The notes under the pieces: generated by a model
Seen by the model: the letters and a program-made list of their open reading frames with translations, nothing else
The model's database searches: none
What the model was told of the DNA's origin: nothing
Shown: positions 1 to 5,104 of the stretch, one piece after another
Layout: the number at the start of each line of letters is the position of its first letter
Numbering within the stretch: position 1 is the first letter of the stretch
NCBI GenBank assembly: GCA_002393905.1
Contig: DGSJ01000067.1
Coordinates: 2,418-7,521, forward strand
Length of the DNA: 5,104 nucleotides
Reading direction: 5' to 3'
DNA from: Caryophanales bacterium UBA4365
GTDB lineage: Bacteria; Bacillota_I; Bacilli_A; RFN20; CAG-826
Made by a program: the position numbers and the translations under genes

Positions 1-695
1 TTATTTGTCAAACAAAAATCGTTATTGATGACAAATCGTTTTTAAAGACAAAAACAACATTAATTGAAATGCTTAAAGAAAACAAACTTGAAGCATCAGA
101 TTTTGAAGATGCCATTCTTTTTAGTGTTGTCCCAAGTCTAAACAAAACTATTCAAAAATTTGTTTTATCGGTCTTTAAACTGAAAACAAATATCTTTGAT
201 ATTAGCAACGCCAAAAAGCTTCCTGAAGGTGTTCCAAATGAAACTGGCTCAGACTTATTAGCTGATATTTGTGGTGCTGAGAATTTTTATGGCGCTCCAA
301 TTCTCATTGCTGATTTAGGAACAGTCACAAAATTCATCTTCATTGGTGAAAAGAAAGAACTTGTTGGTTGCTCATTCATGCCAGGAATGGATGCATCTTT
401 AAAATCAATGACTAAACAAACTGAACTTCTTCCAAAACTCCGTATTGAAAAACCGGAAGAAGCAATTGGCAGAAACACGATCGAATGCATGAAATCTGGC
501 GTCTACTATTCAACAGTGGCGTCATTAAAACATTTTATGAGTGTTGCTAAAGAGAAATATTCAAGTGTTAAAACTGTTGTAACTGGCGGATATTCCGAGG
601 TTATTAAAGAAGATATCGGCGAAGCAATTTATGATCCTTTATTAACAGTTAAAGGAATGAATGAAATTCGCCTCATCTTAAAGAAAGGAATCTAG
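1..695 (+). CDS. coaX: Type III pantothenate kinase (CoaX), 5'-truncated by the window edge
   Basis: This enzyme phosphorylates pantothenate with ATP, the first committed step of coenzyme A synthesis, in the cytoplasm. The frame is open from base 3, and the ATG at 69 is internal because homologous sequence precedes it. About 230 residues are visible; the family is usually about 255-260, so roughly 25 N-terminal residues with the first nucleotide-binding motif (DxGNT) lie upstream. Visible landmarks are SVVPSL, GSDL at 246-257 (family GxDR), DLGT at 312-323 (family DxGTxxT), a MPGM segment (family APG), the IGRNT and SGVYY segment, and VTGGYSEVI near the C-terminus. The two motif Asp residues are kept, but the Arg of GxDR is Leu and the usual TTxD after DxGTA reads TKFI. 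The stop (TAG 693-695) sits 2 nt before the next gene, whose ribosome binding site (AAAGGA, 684-689) lies inside this gene. The family call is strong; full activity is less certain because of the changed residues. Confidence 0.9.
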   Translation, partial: ICQTKIVIDDKSFLKTKTTLIEMLKENKLEASDFEDAILFSVVPSLNKTIQKFVLSVFKLKTNIFDISNAKKLPEGVPNETGSDLLADICGAENFYGAPILIADLGTVTKFIFIGEKKELVGCSFMPGMDASLKSMTKQTELLPKLRIEKPEEAIGRNTIECMKSGVYYSTVASLKHFMSVAKEKYSSVKTVVTGGYSEVIKEDIGEAIYDPLLTVKGMNEIRLILKKGI

Positions 696-697
696 TT

Positions 698-2035
698 ATG
701 AACTATAAGAAACTATTAGAAAAATATAACGATGAAATGCTTGAAACTCTAAAAGAGTTTTGTAAGATTCCTTCAGTTTATGACGAATTAACAAAAACCA
801 AAGAAAAACCATTTGGAGAAAACGTTGATAAAGCACTCCATTTTATTGGTGAATTAGGTTGTAAACTTGGCTTCTCCGTTGAATATTGTGATGGCTATGC
901 CACGGAATTAACAATTGGTAGTGGAGATAAGATGATTGGTATCTTTGCTCACGCCGATGTTGTTCCAGCATCTGGAAAGTGGACAAACGATCCATTTGAA
1001 CCAGTTGTTCTTGATGGAAATATTTATGCTCGTGGCTCAAGCGATGATAAAGGACCACTTATTTCTGCCTTATATGCTACAAAAGCTTTATATGAAGAAG
1101 GCTTAATCAAAAATTATAAAGTTCGCATTGTTGTCGGTGGTGATGAAGAACGTGGTTCATCCTGTTTAGAGTACTATTTTGATACTTTAAAAAAGGAAGG
1201 CCCAGATTACGGATTTACCCCAGATTCTGATTTCCCACTTATTTATGGAGAAAAGGAAATTGTCGACTTTTATCCAGAAATTGCGGTGAAAATCCCAAAT
1301 GTGAAGTCTATTAAAGGTGGCGTTGCTACTAACGCTGTTTGTGACCATGTTGAAGTGGAAATGAATCGTGATGAAGACTTCATTAATTACCTCAAAGAAA
1401 AGAACATTAACTTTAAAGAAGAAGGAAGACTACTTGTCTTCGAAGGACAATCCTGTCATGGTTCCACTCCAGAACTTGGTGTAAATGCTGCTTTAATTTG
1501 CTTATCAGCCTTAGGTGATTTCTACAAGGTAGAAAGTTTATCTAAAATCGGTGATAACTTAACTGATACATCTGGTAAGAAATTTGGTTGTTACACCCAC
1601 TCAAAACTTCTTGGTGATTCAACATATTGTGTCGGAATGGTTAATTACGAAAAAGAAATGCTTAGTTTTACAGTTAATTTCCGTTATGGAGAAACAACTA
1701 ACTTAACAGAAATCATGAAGAAGTTTGATGACTTCTTTGCTACTAAATCAGAAGCTAGAGAACCATCTCCACTTCTTTTATATGATCCAAAATCAACATT
1801 AGTGAAAACTCTTCTAAAGGCATATCGAAAAGAAACAAAAGATAAAACTGCTCCATTAACAACTGGTGGTGGAACATACGCTAAACATGCTCCAAACACA
1901 ATTGCCTTTGGTGCACTCTTCCCAGGACGTACATCAACTATGCATGAACCTGATGAACTAATGCCATTAGAAGACTTCTATCTCTCAGCAATTATTTATG
2001 CTCGAGCGATTGATTTACTTGGTAAAAAATTATGA
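698..2035 (+). CDS. pepV: PepV-like M20 family Zn-dependent dipeptidase
   Basis: This is a cytoplasmic metalloaminopeptidase-type dipeptidase of the M20 family (PepV/Sapep group), expected to split dipeptides taken up or released by protein turnover. At 445 aa it is slightly shorter than Lactobacillus PepV (about 470). The di-zinc site is complete by motif: HADVVP (His85, catalytic Asp87), SSDDKGP (Asp117 bridging), GGDEERGS (Glu150 and Glu151), PDSDFP (Asp176) and a C-terminal TMHEPDE (His416). The lid domain, about 190-360, carries CHGSTP (His254), matching the lid histidine region of PepV. GGGTYAK (390-396) is also typical of the family. No signal peptide or membrane segment is seen. The start is supported by AAAGGA (684-689) 8 nt upstream and by homology beginning at once. 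The gene follows coaX by 2 nt and overlaps trmB by 4 nt (ATGA), so it sits inside an operon. Substrate preference cannot be read from the sequence; a related M20 peptidase specificity is possible. Confidence 0.92.
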   Translation: MNYKKLLEKYNDEMLETLKEFCKIPSVYDELTKTKEKPFGENVDKALHFIGELGCKLGFSVEYCDGYATELTIGSGDKMIGIFAHADVVPASGKWTNDPFEPVVLDGNIYARGSSDDKGPLISALYATKALYEEGLIKNYKVRIVVGGDEERGSSCLEYYFDTLKKEGPDYGFTPDSDFPLIYGEKEIVDFYPEIAVKIPNVKSIKGGVATNAVCDHVEVEMNRDEDFINYLKEKNINFKEEGRLLVFEGQSCHGSTPELGVNAALICLSALGDFYKVESLSKIGDNLTDTSGKKFGCYTHSKLLGDSTYCVGMVNYEKEMLSFTVNFRYGETTNLTEIMKKFDDFFATKSEAREPSPLLLYDPKSTLVKTLLKAYRKETKDKTAPLTTGGGTYAKHAPNTIAFGALFPGRTSTMHEPDELMPLEDFYLSAIIYARAIDLLGKKL

Positions 2036-2649
2036 GAATTCGCTTTAAACAATGGGCTGTTGATTACTTAAAAGAACATCCTGAAATCGTGATTGATAAG
2101 ATCGATTTTAACGACCCATTTTTTAAAGATAAAATTTATTATGAAATTGGCTCTGGAAAAGGGGAATTTATAACTGATTATGCTTTAAAGCATAAAGATT
2201 GTCATTTTCTTGCTGTTGAAAGAGCACAAACCATTGCTGGAATTATGGCCAAAAGACTTCAAGAAAATGAAGTAACAAATGTTCGTGTTTTTCCATATGA
2301 TGGCGAGGTTGTTTTTGAACAAACTCCAGAAAATTCAGTGGATGCGATTTTTCTGAACTTTGTTGATCCTTGGCCAAAGAAAAAACACGCCAAAAGGAGA
2401 CTAACATTCCATACATTTTTAGAGCAATATTACCGTATGCTTAAACCTGGTGGATGTGTCTATTTTAAATCAGATAACGACTCACTATTTGAGTTTACTT
2501 TAGAGGAAATTCCTCTTTCAAAATTCAAATTAGTTTTGAGTGAAGAAGATTATATTTTTGATGAAGAAAACGATTCGATGACTGGATACGAAAGTAAGTT
2601 CCGTGGTCTTGGTCAAAAGATTCATCGAATCGTTTTAAAAAAGGAGTAA
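2032..2649 (+). CDS. trmB: tRNA (guanine-N7-)-methyltransferase TrmB
   Basis: TrmB uses S-adenosylmethionine to methylate G46 in the variable loop of tRNAs to m7G. The 205 aa product is close to the usual Firmicutes length (about 210). It begins with the family-typical MRIRFKQWA. The Rossmann SAM-binding segment is EIGSGKGEF (38-46) with VERA at 62-65. The signature LNFVDPWPKKKHAKRRL lies at 108-124, LKPGG at 137-141 and FKSDN at 145-149. The C-terminal tRNA-contact motif reads TGYESKF (184-190), where the family usually has TEYE; Gly replaces Glu. The ATG overlaps the dipeptidase stop as ATGA (2032-2035), and no convincing Shine-Dalgarno precedes it (the region reads GGTAAAAAATT). Translation therefore probably depends on ribosomes finishing the dipeptidase gene. 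The 3' end carries the AAGGAG that serves the next gene. Confidence 0.95.
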   Translation: MRIRFKQWAVDYLKEHPEIVIDKIDFNDPFFKDKIYYEIGSGKGEFITDYALKHKDCHFLAVERAQTIAGIMAKRLQENEVTNVRVFPYDGEVVFEQTPENSVDAIFLNFVDPWPKKKHAKRRLTFHTFLEQYYRMLKPGGCVYFKSDNDSLFEFTLEEIPLSKFKLVLSEEDYIFDEENDSMTGYESKFRGLGQKIHRIVLKKE

Positions 2650-2651
2650 CT

Positions 2652-3752
2652 ATGGAATTAGAAGTTACATTAAAAGAGCAAGGAAAGATTTCTCGATTAA
2701 CAAATAAAACTTTCCAATTTGATCCAAAATTAGGTGAAGGATTTTTTGCCGCGAACTACTTTTTAAAGTCTCGCGAAATCGTCGAAAAATTTGCTCCAAA
2801 TCACAAGGTTACAATGCAGTTTTTCCAACGCACTGATGATGCCAAATTATGTGGTGTTGATGAAGCGATTGCTTTGCTCCATACTTTTGCAAAATCACCG
2901 CAAAACCTGGATATTTATGCGTTAAATGACGGAGATATTATTCAAGCAAACGAACCAGTTTTAAAGGTTACTGGACGCTATGAAGACTTCGGGTTTTTAG
3001 AGTCAATGATTGATGGAATTCTTGCTCGTAGAACAAGTGTTTGCACAAACGTTTATTGGGTGATGAAAGAACTTAATGGAACTGATATTTTCTCGATGGC
3101 CGATCGTCAAGATGATTACCAGACTCAAATCGGTGATGGTTATGCATCTTATGTCGCTGGAATTCGTAAAGTCTCAACCGATGCCCAAGGTTATTGGTGG
3201 GGTGGAAAAGGTGTTGGAACAATGCCTCATGCCCTAATCGAACTTTGCGGTGGAGATATTTGTAAGGCTAGTGACATTTATCATAAAACCTATCCAAATG
3301 AACAAGTCACAGCTTTAATTGACTATCACAATAATGTCGTTCATGACTCGCTCATGCTTGCTCGACACTTAGGCAAAACATTACGCGCTGTTCGCGTTGA
3401 TACATCTAAAGCTCTTATAGATCACTACTTTGATGACAAAGATACTTCCGGATTCGATCCTCATGGAGTTTGTAAAGAATTAATCTTTGCTTTAAGAAAA
3501 GCCCTTGATGATGAAGGATTTAACTGGGTGAAAATTATTGTTTCTTCTAGTTTTAATAAAGATAAAATTCGTGAATGGGTGAAACTTGGAGTTCCAGTAG
3601 ACACCTATGGTGTCGGCACCTCATTTGTGAACAATATGACCTGTGGATTTACCGGTGATCTAGTTGAGCTAGATGGTAAGCCTGAAGCTAAAGAAGGAAG
3701 AAAAAATATTCCTTCAAATAGACTTAAAAAAGTTCCTTATCCAATCTATTAA
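2652..3752 (+). CDS. pncB: Nicotinate phosphoribosyltransferase, short form
   Basis: This enzyme makes nicotinate mononucleotide from nicotinate and PRPP, the entry step of the Preiss-Handler route of NAD salvage. The 366 aa protein resembles the compact archaeal and Firmicutes type rather than the long B. subtilis type (about 490 aa). An N-terminal half-barrel domain leads to VTGRYEDFGFLES (106-118). GIRK at 170-173 matches the conserved Arg region. GVGTMPHAL (187-195) carries the His (193) that corresponds to the histidine phosphorylated during ATP-coupled catalysis. VRVDTS (247-252) and YGVGTSF (319-325) form the phosphoribose and phosphate sites, and DLVELDGKPEAKEGR (336-350) is the family C-terminal signature. 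VSSSFN (297-302) replaces the more usual VSGGxx loop. The protein ends soon after the signature, without the Cys-rich C-terminal extension of Thermoplasma NAPRTase. The start has a perfect AAGGAG (2641-2646) 5 nt upstream, inside the end of trmB. Tandem stops TAA TGA (3750-3755) close it. Quinolinate phosphoribosyltransferase is a more distant alternative. Confidence 0.92.
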   Translation: MELEVTLKEQGKISRLTNKTFQFDPKLGEGFFAANYFLKSREIVEKFAPNHKVTMQFFQRTDDAKLCGVDEAIALLHTFAKSPQNLDIYALNDGDIIQANEPVLKVTGRYEDFGFLESMIDGILARRTSVCTNVYWVMKELNGTDIFSMADRQDDYQTQIGDGYASYVAGIRKVSTDAQGYWWGGKGVGTMPHALIELCGGDICKASDIYHKTYPNEQVTALIDYHNNVVHDSLMLARHLGKTLRAVRVDTSKALIDHYFDDKDTSGFDPHGVCKELIFALRKALDDEGFNWVKIIVSSSFNKDKIREWVKLGVPVDTYGVGTSFVNNMTCGFTGDLVELDGKPEAKEGRKNIPSNRLKKVPYPIY

Positions 3753-3765
3753 TGAAAATACTTCC

Positions 3766-3795
3766 TTGATAAATGTAAATTGTTTCATTTATAAT
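3766..3795 (+). promoter_or_regulatory. Sigma-A-type promoter for the LacI-family regulator and tyrS
   Basis: TTGATA (3766-3771, one mismatch to the -35 consensus) and a perfect TATAAT (3790-3795) are separated by 18 bp. Transcription should start near 3802-3804, giving a 5' leader of about 20 nt with the AGGAAG ribosome binding site. The promoter lies inside the intergenic hairpin, so its transcript lacks the left arm. It is the only good promoter noticed in the window and would drive both the regulator and tyrS. Confidence 0.75.
3774..3787. promoter_or_regulatory. Possible operator between the -35 and -10 boxes (cre-like half-sites)
   Basis: TGTAAATTGTTTCA has the 14-bp layout of LacI-family/cre operators (TGnnAn..nTnnCA), with four of six positions symmetric between the half-sites. 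It lies wholly in the promoter spacer, where a bound repressor would block RNA polymerase, so autoregulation by the downstream regulator is conceivable. Against it, the centre is TT instead of the CG that most LacI-family operators carry. The alternative candidate is the larger dyad AATGTAA/TTACATT around the -10 box. Confidence 0.25.
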
Positions 3796-3810
3796 GAACT
3801 TACATTAAAG

Positions 3811-3816
3811 AGGAAG
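3811..3816 (+). promoter_or_regulatory. Ribosome binding site of the LacI-family gene, inside the hairpin right arm
   Basis: AGGAAG lies 7 nt before the ATG at 3824 and fixes that start. It is fully complementary to CTTCCT at 3761-3766, so a transcript entering from the upstream operon can mask it, while one started at the internal promoter cannot. Confidence 0.75.
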
Positions 3817-3823
3817 TTTTTTC

Positions 3824-4834
3824 ATGGAAAATTTGAAAGACAGAGTCACCATATATGAAGTTGCTAAAGCAAGTGGAGTTTCTTTAGCAACTGTTTCCCG
3901 AGTTATTAATAACCAAGGAAACGTGACCGAAGAAACCAAACAAAAAGTTCAAAAAACAATTGCTAGACTTGGTTATAAACCTTCTGGTTTAGCTCAGGCT
4001 CTTGCAACAAACAAATCCACAACAATTGGTGTTGTTATTCCAAGCGCAAACTATGTTTACATTTCTTCCGTATTAAACGGAATTACTGAAGTTGCTAAAG
4101 AAAAAGGTTTTAACCTTTCGCTTTTCATCACCTCCCACTCTCGTGAAGACGCCTTAAAACAACTTGATAAAGTTATTACTTCTCACGTTGATGGCGCAAT
4201 CATCTTTGATGATGAACTTGATGAAAACGACATCGCTAAATTAAATTCTTACTACGTCCCAACAATTGTTATAAATAACAAAGTCGAAGGCGAAAGAGTT
4301 GGTTGTATTGTCTTTGCAATGGAGCGTAATTTCAAAGACGTTTTGAAAGAAGCAATTACACGAAACAAAGGGAAAAAACGCTTAGTCTTCCTCCATGTCC
4401 ACAACTGTGGTCGACTCCTGGAAAGAACTGAAAAAACCTTTATAAAGGTTTGTGATGAAGAAAAACAAGAGTATCGTATCCTCAATGTTGATGATTCTTA
4501 TACGAGAACGTATAACGACTTCTTGGGCTACTTCAAAACCGAAAGACATCAGAAGTCATATGTGGTGGCATATCGTGACTCGATTGCTGCTGCAATTACA
4601 AATGCCGCAACAGATTCTGGACTAAAAGTACCAGAAGATGTTGAAGTTCTCTCGATTATTGGAACAAAATATGCTAATATTACTCGACCGACTTTGTCGA
4701 CGATGAATATTAACATGCAAGACGTTGGACGTCGAGCAATGTATATGCTCGTTGATCTAAGCAAAAATGCTTTAGAAAACAAAGTCTACCGAATTGAACC
4801 GGAATACAAGAAACGTCAATCAACCGAGGAATAA
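3824..4834 (+). CDS. LacI-family transcriptional regulator with a CcpA-like DNA-binding domain
   Basis: This 336 aa protein has the usual LacI/GalR length. An N-terminal helix-turn-helix (about 9-30, TIYEVAKASGVSLATVSRV) and a hinge helix (PSGLAQALA, 53-61, with the minor-groove Leu at 60) closely match CcpA. A periplasmic-binding-protein-like effector and dimerisation domain follows (IGVVIP at 68-73, DGAIIF at 123-128, SIIG at 277-280). It ends with KKRQST, matching the family end (R-x-ST). The effector half is diverged: the usual VxxD segment reads CIVFAMERN (161-169), and the Asp-rich turn normally seen after the (I/V)xG(F/Y)D strand reads IIGTKYANITRPTLST (279-294). Sugar binding, or control by a phosphoprotein as in CcpA, cannot be inferred. 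It has its own promoter and ribosome binding site within the preceding gap, and tyrS follows after 2 nt. A CcpA ortholog is possible, as ccpA and tyrS are near neighbours in some Firmicutes, but the weak C-terminal match leaves this open. Confidence 0.9.
   Translation: MENLKDRVTIYEVAKASGVSLATVSRVINNQGNVTEETKQKVQKTIARLGYKPSGLAQALATNKSTTIGVVIPSANYVYISSVLNGITEVAKEKGFNLSLFITSHSREDALKQLDKVITSHVDGAIIFDDELDENDIAKLNSYYVPTIVINNKVEGERVGCIVFAMERNFKDVLKEAITRNKGKKRLVFLHVHNCGRLLERTEKTFIKVCDEEKQEYRILNVDDSYTRTYNDFLGYFKTERHQKSYVVAYRDSIAAAITNAATDSGLKVPEDVEVLSIIGTKYANITRPTLSTMNINMQDVGRRAMYMLVDLSKNALENKVYRIEPEYKKRQSTEE
4434..4451. repeat. 18-bp perfect palindrome inside the regulator gene
   Basis: AAACCTTTATAAAGGTTT reads the same on both strands. 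It encodes KTFIKV at about residues 204-209 of the regulator. It could be an internal protein-binding site or a small RNA hairpin, or chance in A+T-rich coding sequence. Confidence 0.4.
4498..4515. repeat. Inverted repeat with 7-bp arms and a 4-nt loop inside the regulator gene
   Basis: TTATACG (4498-4504) and CGTATAA (4509-4515) pair perfectly around AGAA. It lies 46 nt after the 18-bp palindrome. A third pair, GACTTCT (4517-4523) with AGAAGTC (4551-4557), follows immediately. The pairing is visible; no function is known. Confidence 0.35.
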
Positions 4835-4836
4835 AA

Positions 4837-5104
4837 ATGAAAAATATTGTTGAAGAACTAAAATGGCGCGGATTAATTAAAGATTTCTCTAACGAGGAAG
4901 AAGTTCGCGAATTACTCAATACAAAGCAAACCATCTACTGTGGTTTTGACCCATCTGCATCATCGATGCACATTGGTAACTTTGTCATGATTTCGATGCT
5001 CATGAGACTACAAAGAGCAGGACACAAAATTGTCGCTGTTGTTGGTGGAGCCACAGGCATGATTGGTGACCCAAGTGGCAAATCCAAAGAAAGAAATCTC
5101 CAAA
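4837..5104 (+). CDS. tyrS: Tyrosyl-tRNA synthetase, N-terminal part (runs off the window)
   Basis: This class I aminoacyl-tRNA synthetase charges tRNA-Tyr with tyrosine. Only the first 89 codons of a gene normally about 400-420 codons long are present. Visible parts are the tyrosine and ATP pocket YCGFDPSASS (34-43), the class I signature HIGN at 45-48 (canonical HIGH), and the GGATGMIGDPSGKS segment (70-83) typical of bacterial TyrRS. Residue numbering matches Geobacillus TyrRS (Tyr34, Asp38, His45), with Ser at the usual Thr40 and Asn at the usual His48. The start is supported by GAGGA (4826-4830) 6 nt upstream and by the N-terminal match. The gene begins 2 nt after the regulator stop, so it is co-transcribed and probably coupled. 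No T-box leader, common before tyrS in Firmicutes, precedes it here. Confidence 0.95.
   Translation, partial: MKNIVEELKWRGLIKDFSNEEEVRELLNTKQTIYCGFDPSASSMHIGNFVMISMLMRLQRAGHKIVAVVGGATGMIGDPSGKSKERNLQ

Larger units (their letters stand above)
3754..3823 (+). terminator. Extended hairpin filling the intergenic gap, ending in a T-tract; candidate terminator and SD-sequestering element
   Basis: Three nested inverted repeats share one axis. The outer arms are GAAAATACTTCCT (3754-3766) and AGGAAGTTTTTTC (3811-3823), pairing 12 of 13. The middle arms are AATGTAA (3772-3778) and TTACATT (3800-3806). The inner arms are TTCATT (3784-3789) and AATGAA (3793-3798) around a TAT loop. The right arm runs into TTTTTT (3817-3822), as an intrinsic terminator would, so the upstream operon may end here. 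The stem is long, A+U-rich and interrupted, so termination may be inefficient. The right outer arm also holds the Shine-Dalgarno of the next gene. The base pairing is directly visible; the role is inferred. Confidence 0.55.

Noticed and set aside
69..71. ATG at 69 as the true start of coaX
   Set aside because: The frame is open upstream to base 3 with family-like sequence, and starting at 69 would give a protein about 50 residues short that lacks the first kinase motif.
287..490. Open frames on the minus strand opposite coaX, the dipeptidase, the regulator and tyrS
   Set aside because: All are antisense shadows of confident genes, with no ribosome binding site or recognisable protein motifs.
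2033..2035. TGA read as tryptophan (Mollicutes code 4)
   Set aside because: The dipeptidase ends at this TGA at the expected place in its family, and conserved tryptophans in the window are encoded by TGG.
3753..3823. T-box or another riboswitch before the regulator-tyrS unit
   Set aside because: The gap is only 71 nt, has no specifier loop or T-box sequence, and the predicted leader is about 20 nt.
3673..3858. 61-codon open frame spanning the pncB end and the regulator start
   Set aside because: It overlaps two well-supported genes in another frame, has no ribosome binding site and resembles no family.
4685..4702. CGAC/GTCG repeats as an operator or hairpin
   Set aside because: Only a 4-bp stem around TTT is supported; it is too short to separate from chance.
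1..5104. CRISPR array, insertion sequence, phage or defence genes
   Set aside because: No spaced direct repeats, transposase or phage-like proteins were seen; all genes are housekeeping or regulatory families with similar base composition.

Overview
The window is an A+T-rich, gene-dense bacterial stretch with every gene on the + strand. The protein families point to the low-GC Firmicutes: a PepV-type dipeptidase, Firmicutes-like TrmB, type III pantothenate kinase, a CcpA-like LacI-family regulator and TyrRS. An uncultured gut Bacilli, Erysipelotrichia or Mollicutes-related lineage is plausible, but that placement is inference. The standard genetic code is in use. Conserved tryptophans (DPWPK in TrmB, YWW in the phosphoribosyltransferase) are TGG, and TGA ends the dipeptidase gene.

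Region 1 (1-3752) is one tightly packed run of four genes: the 3' part of coaX (type III pantothenate kinase, CoA synthesis), a PepV-like M20 metallodipeptidase, trmB (tRNA m7G46 methyltransferase) and a short-form nicotinate phosphoribosyltransferase (NAD salvage). Gaps are 2 nt or a 4-nt ATGA overlap, so co-transcription and translational coupling are likely. The operon promoter lies upstream of the window. Two of the genes feed cofactor pools (CoA and NAD); the other two serve amino-acid recycling and tRNA modification.

Region 2 (3753-3823) is the only real intergenic gap and the most interesting part. Nearly all of its 71 nt fold into one extended imperfect hairpin ending in a T-tract. 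A good sigma-A-type promoter lies inside it (TTGATA, 18 bp, TATAAT). The Shine-Dalgarno of the next gene lies in the right arm, opposite a perfect anti-SD in the left arm. A transcript from the upstream operon would carry the whole hairpin and so terminate or hide the SD. A transcript from the internal promoter starts inside the right half and leaves the SD free.

Region 3 (3824-5104) is a second operon: a LacI-family regulator with a CcpA-like DNA-binding domain and a diverged effector domain, followed after 2 nt by the 5' part of tyrS (tyrosyl-tRNA synthetase), which runs off the end. No T-box or other leader precedes tyrS here. No mobile elements, CRISPR arrays, rRNA or tRNA genes were seen, and nothing in the window looks like a new multi-gene system.
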